A DNA stretch of 64,000 nucleotides from JAHJQZ01 sp963675235 (lineage in GTDB: Bacteria; Pseudomonadota; Alphaproteobacteria; Rhizobiales; Devosiaceae), in the NCBI GenBank assembly GCA_963675235.2, contig CAXXFU010000005.1:372001-436000 (forward strand). Direction: 5' to 3'. Under the pieces are notes generated by a model. That model was not told the origin of the DNA, did no database searches, and was given only the letters and a program-made list of their open reading frames with translations. The translations under genes were made by a program, and so were the position numbers. Below, one piece after another: positions 8,979-17,774 of the stretch (the first letter of the stretch is position 1; every line of letters starts with the position of its first letter).

Positions 8979-9932
8979 TCAAGCCTTGTGGTGAAGCGCC
9001 TCCTCGAGTTCCGCCCGTGTCGGCGGATCACACCCCGCGCGGGTGCAGTTCAGGGCGGCGGCGGTGCTGGCGCGCTGCAACAAGGAGCATAGCCCATCTC
9101 GGGTCAGCACCGTCAGGCCTGTCGGCGAAAGTGCCCCGTTTTCTGCCAGTCCGGCGAGGAGCCCCGCGGAGAACGTGTCGCCGGCCCCGACAGTGTCGGC
9201 GAGTTGCGGCACCGAGGCTGCCGGCATGTCGATACGCTCATCGCCCATGAAAGTACTCGTGCCGTTGCCGCCCCTGGTGAGAACGACCACACGGGCCGAG
9301 GTGATATCACGCAGCGCCACCAGTGCGGCCTGCTGGTCGAGATCGGGAAACAGCGCTTCGAGATCCTCGTCGCTGAGTTTGAGCAGATGTGTTTTGACGC
9401 ACATGCGCTTGATGCGGGCGCGATACGCCTCGATGTCGGAGATCACCGACACCCGCACGTTCGGGTCAAGCGAGACCAATATGCCCTTGTCGTAGCAGCT
9501 GGCGCAGAATGTCTCCCAGGCATCGGCGTCCGGCCCGTCTGTCAGAGTCAGAGAACCGGTCTGTATCGCCTCGGCGTTGGCGGGAAGAGCGGCGCCTAGG
9601 CTGTCGACCGTCACCGCCCGTTCTGCCGTGCCTGCGCGCTCGAAGCTGTAGGTGGGGATGCCTTCGGCGATCGTCACCCGCGCCATGGTCGTCGGTTCCG
9701 GACGTCGGCCACCGGCGAGCGCGACATGTGAGCTGACCAGCGTCTCGGCCAGCATGTCGCCCCAATGGTCGGTGGAGATCGGTGAAATATAGGCGACATC
9801 GGCATCAAGCCGCCCCAGCGCCATCGCAACATTGTAGGGCGAGCCGCCGGGATAGGCGGTCGCCTCCCCTTCGCGGTTCACGTAGTCGATGAGGTTTTCG
9901 CCGCCCACGGCGATCATCGGCCTCTCAACCAT
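8979..9932 (-). CDS. PfkB-family carbohydrate kinase (fructokinase-like)
   Basis: The 317-residue ribokinase-fold kinase has the N-terminal pattern GGSPYNVAMALGRL and the C-terminal TVGAGDTFSAG, with catalytic Asp at 252. The overall layout is that of bacterial fructokinases. It is the first gene of a reverse-strand operon with the FSA-like, tagatose-kinase-like and KbaZ-like genes. If KbaZ makes fructose 6-phosphate from tagatose 6-phosphate, a fructokinase would feed the same pool. The start could also be the ATG five codons further in. The promoter must lie in 9933-10203, divergent from the epimerase gene; an AT stretch near 9945-9955 is the only candidate I see. Confidence 0.8.
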   Translation of the reverse strand: MVERPMIAVGGENLIDYVNREGEATAYPGGSPYNVAMALGRLDADVAYISPISTDHWGDMLAETLVSSHVALAGGRRPEPTTMARVTIAEGIPTYSFERAGTAERAVTVDSLGAALPANAEAIQTGSLTLTDGPDADAWETFCASCYDKGILVSLDPNVRVSVISDIEAYRARIKRMCVKTHLLKLSDEDLEALFPDLDQQAALVALRDITSARVVVLTRGGNGTSTFMGDERIDMPAASVPQLADTVGAGDTFSAGLLAGLAENGALSPTGLTVLTRDGLCSLLQRASTAAALNCTRAGCDPPTRAELEEALHHKA

Positions 9933-10203
9933 CTCAATTGTCGGGCCTATATACTTGGCTACAGAGGATTTTTAGCCGCGATTGGCAGCAGCGGCAAGCC
10001 GCATGGATATGGCCGGACCGGGGTGAACGGTCGGATTTGCTGCAGCCGTTCGCCGTTCTGCCCGGAGCCTATCGCGGCCGATGGAACGATGCGTTCCCAG
10101 CGCGTCATTTGGTCCGAATGCCGCCACGCGGGGGATCGGCCTTGGAACTGCCGCCGCGCTTGTGTAGAGGTCTTGCAAAACTGCAATGGAGCGCTCGGAG
10201 TTG

Positions 10204-11439
10204 ATGACCATATCCACCTCGTGGCTTGCCCGGCCAACCCATCGCCGATGGCTTCGCGATCAGGCCGAAGCTCTGTTCGCCTATTTCGAGACACGGGCCA
10301 TCAATCCCAAGGGTGGATTCCTTGAACTGACGCCGAAGGGCGCTCCCATCCCGACCGAAAACCCTGTTCGCGGCATCCATGGCACGGCGCGCATGGTGCA
10401 TTGCTACGCCATCGGCAGCCTGCTCGGACGGCCGGGTTCGGACCCGGTCGTCGATCATGGCATGAGCTATTTGTGGAACGCGCATCGCGATGCCGAGCGT
10501 GGCGGCTATTTCTGGGCCGTTGACGACAACGGCGCCGCCGACAACGGCCGCAAGCAGGGCTACGGCCACGCCTTCGCGCTGCTCGCCGCGTCGAGTGCTA
10601 AGCTCGTCGGCCATCCGCTCGCCGACCGCATGCTCGAGGATGTCACCGAGATCATCAACACCCGCTTCTGGCAGGAACAGCACGGCGCCATCGCCGAGGA
10701 GTTCAACGCCGACTGGACCCCGATCAGCCCGTATCAGGGCCAGAACTCCAACATGCACATGACCGAAGCGCTGATGGCGGCCTTCGAGGCAACCGGCGAG
10801 CGCGACTACCTCGACAAGGCGGAACGCATTGCCGATCTCATCATCCGCCGCCGCGCCGGCGAGAACGGCTGGCGCGTCGCCGAGCATTTCGACGCCGACT
10901 GGGCCGTCGACAAGGACTACAATGGCGACCCGATGTTCCGCCCGCCGGGGACGACGCCCGGCCACTGGCTCGAATGGTCGCGCCTCGTCCTCCAGCTCTG
11001 GGCACTCGGTGGCAAGAGGCTGGCCTGGATGCCCGAGGCGGCGGTGGCGCTGTTCGAGAAGGCCGTCGACATCGGCTGGGACAAGAGGTTTGGGGGCTTC
11101 TTCTATAACCTTGACTGGTCCGACACGCCCGACATGCGCGACAAGCTGTGGTGGCCATCCTGCGAGGGCGTCGGCGCAGCGCGCTTCCTCATCGCCCACC
11201 AGCCGAGCGAGTTCCACGAAACCTGGTATCGCAGGATCTGGGACACCATCTCCCGGTATCACCTCGATCGCGACAATGGCGGCTGGTTCGAGCAGTTGAG
11301 CGAGGACATGCAGCCGTCCCATACCCTATTCGCCGGAAAGGCCGACATCTACCACGCGCTGCAGGCCTGCCTCATTCCGCTCTACCCGGCCGAAGGCAGC
11401 GTGACGCGGGGGATCATCGAAGCCGAGAGTGCGATCTAG
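10204..11439 (+). CDS. AGE-family aldose-ketose isomerase/epimerase (mannose isomerase-like)
   Basis: The protein of about 411 residues belongs to the N-acylglucosamine 2-epimerase family, an (alpha/alpha)6 barrel. It covers RenBP-type epimerases, D-mannose isomerases and YihS. Conserved pieces include GIHGTARMVH, GYGHAFALLA, NMHMTEALMAAFEATG, PGHWLEWSRLVLQL and the C-terminal KADIYHALQA. The family length fits. I prefer the ATG at 10204 over the in-frame ATG at 10186, because the homology-like N-terminus begins there and CGGAG lies just upstream; the spacing is short, so either is possible. Probable role: interconversion of mannose, fructose or glucose, upstream of the fructokinase encoded divergently. 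Confidence 0.8.
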   Translation: MTISTSWLARPTHRRWLRDQAEALFAYFETRAINPKGGFLELTPKGAPIPTENPVRGIHGTARMVHCYAIGSLLGRPGSDPVVDHGMSYLWNAHRDAERGGYFWAVDDNGAADNGRKQGYGHAFALLAASSAKLVGHPLADRMLEDVTEIINTRFWQEQHGAIAEEFNADWTPISPYQGQNSNMHMTEALMAAFEATGERDYLDKAERIADLIIRRRAGENGWRVAEHFDADWAVDKDYNGDPMFRPPGTTPGHWLEWSRLVLQLWALGGKRLAWMPEAAVALFEKAVDIGWDKRFGGFFYNLDWSDTPDMRDKLWWPSCEGVGAARFLIAHQPSEFHETWYRRIWDTISRYHLDRDNGGWFEQLSEDMQPSHTLFAGKADIYHALQACLIPLYPAEGSVTRGIIEAESAI

Positions 11440-11494
11440 GGCAGGCCCTTGTCCCCTGCCCGGTCCCGACTAAATAAAACCCTCGTCTTTTTAT

Positions 11495-11520
11495 TGCGCG
11501 TAAGATTATATAATTGCGCG
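11495..11520 (+). promoter_or_regulatory. Candidate promoter/operator upstream of LacI-family gene
   Basis: A perfect TATAAT (11509-11514) lies in an AT-rich patch and is bracketed by two direct copies of TTGCGCG (11494-11500 and 11514-11520). No good -35 box is placed 16-18 bases upstream, so a regulated or activator-dependent promoter is likely. The repeats could be an autoregulatory site for the LacI protein encoded 80 bases downstream. Confidence 0.4.
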
Positions 11521-11601
11521 CGTCAAATATCTTTGGTACAAAATGGCAAAGTGTGACGTCCGTTTTCGCGGCCGGACACGCGCCGCCACGGAGCCCATGC
11601 A

Positions 11602-12639
11602 ATGACCAAAAAGACCATCCGCACGATGGAGGAATTTGCATCTGCCGTTGGTCTGTCGCGCCCCACCGTGTCTAAATATTTCCAGGATCCGGGCTCGGTT
11701 CGCCCCAAGGTGCGCCAGCGCATCGAGGTCGGTCTCGACGAGACTGGCTTCCGGCCGAACCTTTTGGCGATCAATCTCAATCGCCGCCGCACCCGTATCA
11801 TCGGCCTGGTTTTTCCCAATTCGCTCGACCCCTTCTACATGGGGCTGAGGCAGTTCATCGAGGCCAAGGCGCGCGAGGCCGGCTATCTCAGCTTCGTGTT
11901 CAGTTCCGAAGGCAACCCGGAACTCGAGGAGGAGGCAATCGAGACGCTGGTGTCGCTCAACGCCGCCGGCGTCGTCATGGCCCCCGTCGATACCGGCGGC
12001 CAGAACCCGAAACTCAAGCGACTGGCGCACAAGCTGCCGACCGTGTTCATCGACGTCGCCTTCGACGCCGAGGAAACCTTTGTCGGCAATGACAATCATC
12101 AGAGCATCGAGCTGATGGTCGACTACCTGTCGCGCTTCAAGGACCCGCCCTGCTATTTCGGCGGTCCGCCGGTCAACCGCAGCAATGACGAACGCCTGCT
12201 CGCCTATGAAAAGACGATGCAGGCGCGCGGCCTCGAACCGATCGTTCTGGATATCGGCCGCGCCGCCAGGTGGGATTTCGAATCCTATGGCTACGAGCAG
12301 GCCAAGCAAATCCTGGCGTCGGGAGGATTTCCGACACGGTCGATCCTTTGCATCAACGACCGCGTCGCTTTCGGCGTGCTCGCGGCCGCCTACGAAGCCG
12401 GCAAGAAGGTCGGCATCGAAACCGATTGCGACCTGAGAGTGGCCGGCCATGACGACCATCCGCTGGCGCGCTTCGCCGTGCCGCCGCTGACGACGGTCGC
12501 CCAGGACACCTCGAAGATCGGTGCAATGGCCATTGAGCGCCTGTTCGCCAAGATCGAGGGCGAGACCGCGACCGGCGTCAAGCCGCTCGACAACCAGGTC
12601 CGGGTGCATGCACGCCTCGTGCTGCGCGCCTCGGCCTGA
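11602..12639 (+). CDS. LacI-family transcriptional regulator
   Basis: The 345-residue protein has an N-terminal LacI helix-turn-helix (TMEEFASAVGLSRPTVSKYF, residues 8-27, with hinge helix following) and a periplasmic-binding-protein-like effector domain (IGLVFPNSLDPFYMGL onward; NDRVAFGVLAA near 255). It lies immediately upstream of dhaK on the same strand and near the sugar transporters, so it probably senses a sugar or sugar phosphate and controls the dhaKL and/or CUT2 genes. The effector is unknown. Confidence 0.9.
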   Translation: MTKKTIRTMEEFASAVGLSRPTVSKYFQDPGSVRPKVRQRIEVGLDETGFRPNLLAINLNRRRTRIIGLVFPNSLDPFYMGLRQFIEAKAREAGYLSFVFSSEGNPELEEEAIETLVSLNAAGVVMAPVDTGGQNPKLKRLAHKLPTVFIDVAFDAEETFVGNDNHQSIELMVDYLSRFKDPPCYFGGPPVNRSNDERLLAYEKTMQARGLEPIVLDIGRAARWDFESYGYEQAKQILASGGFPTRSILCINDRVAFGVLAAAYEAGKKVGIETDCDLRVAGHDDHPLARFAVPPLTTVAQDTSKIGAMAIERLFAKIEGETATGVKPLDNQVRVHARLVLRASA

Positions 12640-12693
12640 CGACCGGGAGCACACGCCCGGCCCCAGATTTCCGGAGGAGGAGGAAACACGATC

Positions 12694-13692
12694 ATGAAGA
12701 AGATTCTCAACAATCCGGCCGCCTATGTCGAAGAGATGCTCGAAGGCCTCTGCCTTGCCCATCCCGAGATCTATGTGCGCGCCGATACGCGCGTCATCGC
12801 CCGGACCGGCGGCATGACACCGGGCAAGGTCGGTATCGTCACCGCCGGAGGCTCGGGCCACCTTCCGGTCTTCACCGGCTATGTCGGCAAGGGGTTGCTC
12901 GATGCCGCCGCCATCGGCGAGGTCTTCGCCTCACCCTCGGCCGAGCAGATGGCCCAGGCGATGCGCAAGGCAAATGGCGGTGCCGGCGTTCTTCGGCTTT
13001 ACGGCAATTACGGCGGCGACGTGATGAATTTCGACATGGCCGGCGAGATGGTCGAGATGGAAGACGACATCGCCTCGACGACGGTGCTTCTGGCCGACGA
13101 CGTCGCCAGTGCCGCGCCCGAAGAGTCGCAAAAGCGCCGTGGCGTCGCCGGCATGGTCTATGCGTTCAAGATCGCCGGCGCCAAGGCCGAGGAAAGGGCC
13201 GATCTCGACGAGGTGACGCGCGTCGCCCAGAAGACCGCAGATGCGTGCCGCTCGATCGGCATGGCCCTGACCCCATGCACCGTGCCGCAGGCCGGCAAGC
13301 CGACCTTCACCATCGGCGAGGACGAGATGGAAATGGGCATGGGCATTCACGGCGAGCCGGGCATCTGGCGCGACAAGCTCAAGCCGGCCGACGCCATCAC
13401 CACCGAAATGGTCGAACGCCTTGTCGCCGACATGCCGCTTGCCAGGGGCGATCGCATCTCGCTGCTGGTCAACAGCCTCGGCGCCACGCCGCCCGAAGAG
13501 CTCTACATCATGTACCGCAAGGCCAAGACGATGTTCGACGATCTCGGCGTCGAGATCGTCATGCCGCTGGTCGGACGCTATGCCACCTCGATGGAGATGA
13601 CCGGCGCCACACTGACCATGTGCAAGCTCGACGACGAGCTCGAGGTACTGCTCAAGGCGCCGGCACACTGCGCGTTCTGGAGCGTCCAATGA
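12694..13692 (+). CDS. dhaK: Dihydroxyacetone kinase subunit DhaK-like, variant active site
   Basis: The 332-residue protein is a complete DhaK domain. The residues that bind dihydroxyacetone covalently or by hydrogen bond are recognisable: H56 in GGSGHLP, D109 in GGDVMNF and H219 in GMGIHGEPG. In typical DhaK the first loop reads GGSGHEPAHAG; here it reads GGSGHLPVFTG, so the Glu after the His is Leu and the following residues differ. This hints at a substrate other than plain dihydroxyacetone, for example a tetrulose or branched ketose. GGAGGAGG (12673-12680) lies about 13 bases before the ATG, the rest of an optimal site closer by. Its stop overlaps the dhaL start (ATGA). Confidence 0.88.
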   Translation: MKKILNNPAAYVEEMLEGLCLAHPEIYVRADTRVIARTGGMTPGKVGIVTAGGSGHLPVFTGYVGKGLLDAAAIGEVFASPSAEQMAQAMRKANGGAGVLRLYGNYGGDVMNFDMAGEMVEMEDDIASTTVLLADDVASAAPEESQKRRGVAGMVYAFKIAGAKAEERADLDEVTRVAQKTADACRSIGMALTPCTVPQAGKPTFTIGEDEMEMGMGIHGEPGIWRDKLKPADAITTEMVERLVADMPLARGDRISLLVNSLGATPPEELYIMYRKAKTMFDDLGVEIVMPLVGRYATSMEMTGATLTMCKLDDELEVLLKAPAHCAFWSVQ

Positions 13693-14294
13693 GCACGTTC
13701 ACCAGCAAGGATCTGGCGGCGGCGGCGCAGCGCGTTGCCGCCCATGTCGCGACACAGGCCGACGCCCTCAACACAGCCGACGGCAAGCTCGGCGACGGCG
13801 ACCTCGGCGTCACCATGGTCAATGGCTGGAATGAGATCGTCAGCATCGCCAATGGTTTCCCCGAAGATGTTGGCATGACATTTCTGGAAGGCTCGAAGGC
13901 CTTCCAGCGCGTCGCGCCATCTTCGTTCGGCACGCTGATGGCGACGGCGCTGATGAGCGCTGCCAAGGCGTGCAAGGGCAAGACCGAGGTCGACTATGCA
14001 GAGGTGCCAGCCCTCATCACCGCTGCCCGTGACGCCATGATGGCGCGCGGCAAAGGTTCTCTCGGCGACAAGACGGTGCTCGATGCGCTCGACGCCATGG
14101 CGGCGGCCACGTCCGGCATGAGCGATCCGGGCGACATCCTTGCTGCTGCCGATGCCGCCGCCGAGACGGCACTTGCTGATTTTGCCAAAAGGCCGAACAA
14201 GCTCGGCCGGGCCCGCATGTTCGGCGACAAGTCGGTCGGGCTCGAGGATCCGGGCATGCTGGCGGCGCGCGAGATGGTGCGCGGCATCAAATAG
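13689..14294 (+). CDS. dhaL: Dihydroxyacetone kinase subunit DhaL-like (nucleotide-binding)
   Basis: The 201-residue protein is a DhaL domain: an eight-helix barrel whose Asp residues in DGKLGDGDLG coordinate the Mg-nucleotide. It begins within the dhaK stop codon. No DhaM phosphotransferase (PTS) gene is visible nearby, so the pair either uses ATP directly, as some two-subunit DhaK/DhaL-type ketose kinases do, or borrows a distant DhaM. A terminator-like hairpin follows 30 bases downstream. Confidence 0.88.
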   Translation: MSTFTSKDLAAAAQRVAAHVATQADALNTADGKLGDGDLGVTMVNGWNEIVSIANGFPEDVGMTFLEGSKAFQRVAPSSFGTLMATALMSAAKACKGKTEVDYAEVPALITAARDAMMARGKGSLGDKTVLDALDAMAAATSGMSDPGDILAAADAAAETALADFAKRPNKLGRARMFGDKSVGLEDPGMLAAREMVRGIK

Positions 14295-14324
14295 CTTTCG
14301 CCACCCGTAGGGCGGACCGAAGAC

Positions 14325-14349
14325 GCCTCTCCCCCGCTTGGGGAGAGGC
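14325..14349. terminator. Bidirectional terminator between dhaL and FGGY kinase
   Basis: GCCTCTCCCC (14325-14334) pairs exactly with GGGGAGAGGC (14340-14349) around a 5-base loop, followed by AGTTTT on the plus strand. It sits between convergent genes. The sequence resembles the dispersed CCTCTCCCC...GGGGAGAGG hairpins common in rhizobial genomes. Confidence 0.75.
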
Positions 14350-14372
14350 AGTTTTGCTGTATGGCTGTTCTG

Positions 14373-15905
14373 CTAGCGCCTTACCAGTCGTGTTGCCGCC
14401 AGCGCCTGCTGATAATCCGTGCCGAACAATGCGTCGTAGCGCGCCTGCCGCCCGGGTTCGGGGGCATAGACGTCGGCGTCGAGCGTTATCGAGTCGACCG
14501 CCTCGCCGACGCTGCCGAACAGTCCGGCCCCGACGCCGGCGAGTAGTGCCGCGCCGAGACTGACGGCTTCCTTGGTGTGCAGCGAGCGCAGGGGACGCCC
14601 GTAGACATTGGCTTTGATGTCGAGCCACAGGGCGTTGTGCGAACCGCCGCCGATGACAGTGACAGGTCGGCTGGTGATATTGGCCTGAGCGGCGGGATCG
14701 AGGAATTCCATCATCCGCTCGGCGATGTTGCGGGCGTCGAACGCCAGCCCTTCGAGCAGGGCGCGATAGAGCACGGCCCGGTCGGATTCGGTTGACATGC
14801 GCATGAAGGCGCCGCCAGGTCGGGCGTAATTGTCCGGCGCCGAAGCGATGCGCAAGTGCGGCACGAACAATGAGCCTTCGGCGCCGACAGCGACGTCTTC
14901 GGCATCGGCCATCATCTTCTTGTCGTCCAGGCCCTCGGCGAACAGATCGCGGAACCATTCGATGGCGGCGCTCGAAGTGAACAGGCCGCCGCAGAAGAAG
15001 TAGCGGTTGGCCCCGTCGAGGCGGACAAGGGTCTGTTCGAGCGTCCAGTCGACGAAACGCCTGTCGCGCGTGCGCGCCGGCAGCGGCAGCACCAGGCCTT
15101 CGGCCGTGCCCATCGAATCCATCAGCGAATTGTCGTTGAACACGCCCGAGGCCAGCGCCCCGATGACGTGGTCGTGGCCGCCTATGGCGACGAGGCAATC
15201 CTCCGGCAGGCCGGTCTGACGGGCGATCTCCGGGATGACGGTGCCAAGACGGGCGCCGTTCTCGCCGACCGCCGGCAGGACCGAGGGATCGATGCCGAGT
15301 TCGGCCAGCAACGGCTTGTTCCAGTCGAGGGCATCGAGATCGAAACCGGCGGTGCGGCCGGCCAGTCCGCACTCGGTCGCCATGACGCCGCTCAGCCGGA
15401 AAGCGATGTAGTCGGCAACATGCAGCCAGTGGCGCATGGCGGCAAAGGCCTGGGGGTTCTCCTGACGCAGCCAGACCATCTTGCACACGCCGGCGATGGC
15501 ATGCAGCGGCATGCCCGTCGTCATGTGCACATTGGCGCCGTCGAGCCGGCCGGCAAGCTCCTTGGCGATCTCGCGCGGCCGCTGGTCGTACCAGGCGAGC
15601 GAACGCGCCACCGGCTTCAGATCGGCGTCGAGTGCGATTCCGCTTTCGGCGACGCTGGCAGCGGCAATGCCCCGGATACGGCTCTTGTCGGCAATCTTGC
15701 CGACGGCATGCTTGAGGGCGGCGAGGGTCGCCGTCCACAAGGCTTCCGGATCGAATTCGTCGCCGGTTTCGGTCGTGACGATGGGCGTTGGCGACACGCC
15801 TTCGGCCACAACCTCGCCCGAAAGCGTGAAGACCAGGGCTTTCAGACGGCTGGTGCCGGCATCAACCCCGACTATGAGGGGCGAGCTGCCATCGTCGCGT
15901 GCCAT
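14373..15905 (-). CDS. FGGY-family carbohydrate kinase
   Basis: The 510-residue protein is a full-length FGGY kinase. The N-terminal phosphate-1 motif is VGVDAGTSRLKALVF (residues 12-26), the phosphate-2 region contains DSMGTAEGLV, and the adenosine motif is VTVIGGGSHNALWLDIKANVYGRPL. It is the last gene of a reverse operon with a CUT2 importer and a class I aldolase-like protein, so the imported sugar or polyol is probably phosphorylated here and then cleaved. The substrate cannot be read from the sequence; xylulose-, ribulose- or erythritol-type kinases are all possible. Confidence 0.85.
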   Translation of the reverse strand: MARDDGSSPLIVGVDAGTSRLKALVFTLSGEVVAEGVSPTPIVTTETGDEFDPEALWTATLAALKHAVGKIADKSRIRGIAAASVAESGIALDADLKPVARSLAWYDQRPREIAKELAGRLDGANVHMTTGMPLHAIAGVCKMVWLRQENPQAFAAMRHWLHVADYIAFRLSGVMATECGLAGRTAGFDLDALDWNKPLLAELGIDPSVLPAVGENGARLGTVIPEIARQTGLPEDCLVAIGGHDHVIGALASGVFNDNSLMDSMGTAEGLVLPLPARTRDRRFVDWTLEQTLVRLDGANRYFFCGGLFTSSAAIEWFRDLFAEGLDDKKMMADAEDVAVGAEGSLFVPHLRIASAPDNYARPGGAFMRMSTESDRAVLYRALLEGLAFDARNIAERMMEFLDPAAQANITSRPVTVIGGGSHNALWLDIKANVYGRPLRSLHTKEAVSLGAALLAGVGAGLFGSVGEAVDSITLDADVYAPEPGRQARYDALFGTDYQQALAATRLVRR

Positions 15906-15926
15906 CGTCTCATCCTCCCGCGCGGC

Positions 15927-16922
15927 CTAAAGGTCCGCCGCAAGAACCGCGTCGGTCACCTCGAGATCCTCGTCGAGCGGACGCTTGGGGGCGATGCCCT
16001 TCTTGCCGAGCGCATCGTGATAGGCCTTGACCGCCTCGGCCGGTGTCAGGCTGCCTTCGACGACATGGCGCATGTTGGCGAGAATATCGAGCGGGGACTC
16101 GCTCAGATTGATCTTGCGGCCGAACAGGGCGACACGGGCGCCGTATTTCTCGGCAAGGTGCACGAGGTTGAAGGTGTCGGCGGTGGTGCCGCTGGAACCG
16201 CCGAGAATGCCGACAACGATACGGTCGTCGTAGGAGACCAGTTCGTCGAGCGCCTTGGCGCCGTTGTACTGGATCTTGAGGAATCGCGGACGCTCGGCCA
16301 TCGACATGCAGACCAGCGCATGGATGATGGCGTCATTGACGAAGGCGCCCATCTCCTCGGTAGAGAAGCCGGTCTTGACGTTGGGGTTGAACACTTCAAG
16401 GAAGTGGTCGAGCCCGAGCGCGTCGACCTCGGCCCTGAATTCGCGATAGGCGGCCATGGTGGCGACGTCGCGGTCGACGTCGTTGGTGAAGGTCATCGAA
16501 TATAGGCCGAGCTTGGCGCCGGCTTCCTTGGCGCGTTCGAGCCTGACAGTGCGGAAGGCGCGCGACGGCTCCTTGAGATAGACGGCGTTGCGATTGTTCC
16601 AGATGTCGGTCGAATCGTTGAAGCGCATCGCCGGCATAGTGCCGGTGTCCTTGAACAGACCCTCCTGGCTCAGCCGGTCGAAGGTCGAGATCGACATCAG
16701 CATGACGTCGGCCAGTTCCGCCTTCACGATGGCGCGGATCTGGTCGAGATACTGGTTGAGGGTCTTGAGCTTGCCCGTCGGCTTGCCGTCCGGTCCGAGT
16801 TCGGGACCCGGGGCGGTGGTGGCGAAACCGACATCGCCGTCCTTGGCGTCGGCGATGATGAAGTCGGTTGGCTTGTACTTGCCGGCAAGGATGTTTTCGA
16901 GTTTTTGATCAAGACGCTTCAT
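15927..16922 (-). CDS. Class I (DeoC/LacD/FbaB-like) aldolase family protein
   Basis: The 331-residue protein looks like a class I TIM-barrel aldolase: strands FIIADAKDG, ADVMLMSIST, LGLYSMTF, LDHFLEVFNPN, RFLKIQYNG and VVGILGGSSG succeed each other in barrel order. K216 in RFLKIQYNG is at the place of the Schiff-base lysine, and GGSSGTTADTFNLV resembles the C-terminal phosphate-binding loop. It lies 21 bases upstream of the FGGY kinase gene in the same operon, so a plausible role is cleavage of the phosphorylated ketose into triose phosphate and an aldehyde or dihydroxyacetone. The family assignment is by fold pattern; the substrate is unknown. Confidence 0.65.
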   Translation of the reverse strand: MKRLDQKLENILAGKYKPTDFIIADAKDGDVGFATTAPGPELGPDGKPTGKLKTLNQYLDQIRAIVKAELADVMLMSISTFDRLSQEGLFKDTGTMPAMRFNDSTDIWNNRNAVYLKEPSRAFRTVRLERAKEAGAKLGLYSMTFTNDVDRDVATMAAYREFRAEVDALGLDHFLEVFNPNVKTGFSTEEMGAFVNDAIIHALVCMSMAERPRFLKIQYNGAKALDELVSYDDRIVVGILGGSSGTTADTFNLVHLAEKYGARVALFGRKINLSESPLDILANMRHVVEGSLTPAEAVKAYHDALGKKGIAPKRPLDEDLEVTDAVLAADL

Positions 16923-17018
16923 TGTCGTAGCTCCGGGGGGTTGTGCGCCGGCCGCATCCCAGGGGACGCGGCCCGGCGGTCATTGGACATTCATGGATTT
17001 GGCCAGGGCGATCACGGC

Positions 17019-17774
17019 TCAGCCACCGATCATCAGTTTGACAACTTCATCATGTGTGGTGTCGGCGATCCGTCGCTCGCCGACATCGAGCCCGCGCCTG
17101 AGAACGATGATGCGGTCCGAAACCGCGAAGATGTCCTGCAGGTTGTGGGAGATGAAGATGATGCCGTGCCCTGCTTCCTTGAGCTGGCGGATGAGCGCCA
17201 GCACCTTGCGCTGTTCGGGTACGCCAAGGGCAGCCGTCGGCTCGTCCATGATCAGGATCTTGGCATTCCAGAACACGGCGCGGCCGATGGCGACGGCCTG
17301 GCGCTGGCCGCCCGAGAAGTTGGAGACCGGCGCCTCGAGACGGGACACGTGGAAATCGAGCAGCGCCATGGTCTCCTTGGCAGCCGCGGCCATCTTCTTG
17401 CGGTCGAGCACCGGCAGGAAGCCAAAGGCCCGCCGCATCGGCTCGCGGCCAAGAAAGATATTGGCGCCGATCGAGAGATTGTCGGCCAGGGCGAGGTCCT
17501 GGTAGATCGTCTCGATGCCGACATCGCGCGCCTGTTGCGGCGTGTCGAAATCGACCTTCTTGCCGGCAAGCAGGATCTCGCCGCCGGTCGGCTTGTAGAC
17601 GCCGGAGATCGCCTTGATTACCGTGGTCTTGCCGGCGCCGTTGTCCCCGGCCAGGGCGACGACCTCGCCGGCATGGACCTGCATGGAGAAATTGTTGAGC
17701 GCTTCGACCGGGCCGAAATGCTTGGACAGGTCCCGGACCTCGAGAAGCGGTTCTTGCGTGTCGGTGCTACTCAC
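17019..17774 (-). CDS. CUT2 sugar ABC transporter ATP-binding protein, single-domain type
   Basis: The 251-residue ATPase has Walker A GDNGAGKT (about 43-50), signature FSGGQRQAVAIGRA and Walker B ILIMDEPTAALG. Unlike RbsA-type CUT2 ATPases of about 500 residues it contains only one nucleotide-binding domain, like FrcA of the Sinorhizobium fructose transporter; it probably works as a homodimer. It overlaps the permease gene by eight bases. Confidence 0.9.
   Translation of the reverse strand: MSSTDTQEPLLEVRDLSKHFGPVEALNNFSMQVHAGEVVALAGDNGAGKTTVIKAISGVYKPTGGEILLAGKKVDFDTPQQARDVGIETIYQDLALADNLSIGANIFLGREPMRRAFGFLPVLDRKKMAAAAKETMALLDFHVSRLEAPVSNFSGGQRQAVAIGRAVFWNAKILIMDEPTAALGVPEQRKVLALIRQLKEAGHGIIFISHNLQDIFAVSDRIIVLRRGLDVGERRIADTTHDEVVKLMIGG

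Noticed and set aside
8310..11439. Sulfoquinovose (sulfo-TAL) pathway from AGE-type isomerase plus short transaldolase
   Set aside because: The two enzymes do fit, but there is no sulfoquinovosidase, sulfolactaldehyde reductase or dehydrogenase, or sulfonate exporter nearby, and tagatose/fructose kinases are present instead.
14325..14349. CRISPR-like or mobile REP element at the CCTCTCCCC hairpin
   Set aside because: Only one clear copy is seen in this window and it sits precisely between convergent genes, so a terminator is the simpler explanation.
15168..16505. A 445-codon plus-strand frame across the FGGY kinase and aldolase-like genes
   Set aside because: Antisense to two well-supported genes, with no recognisable domain or ribosome site.
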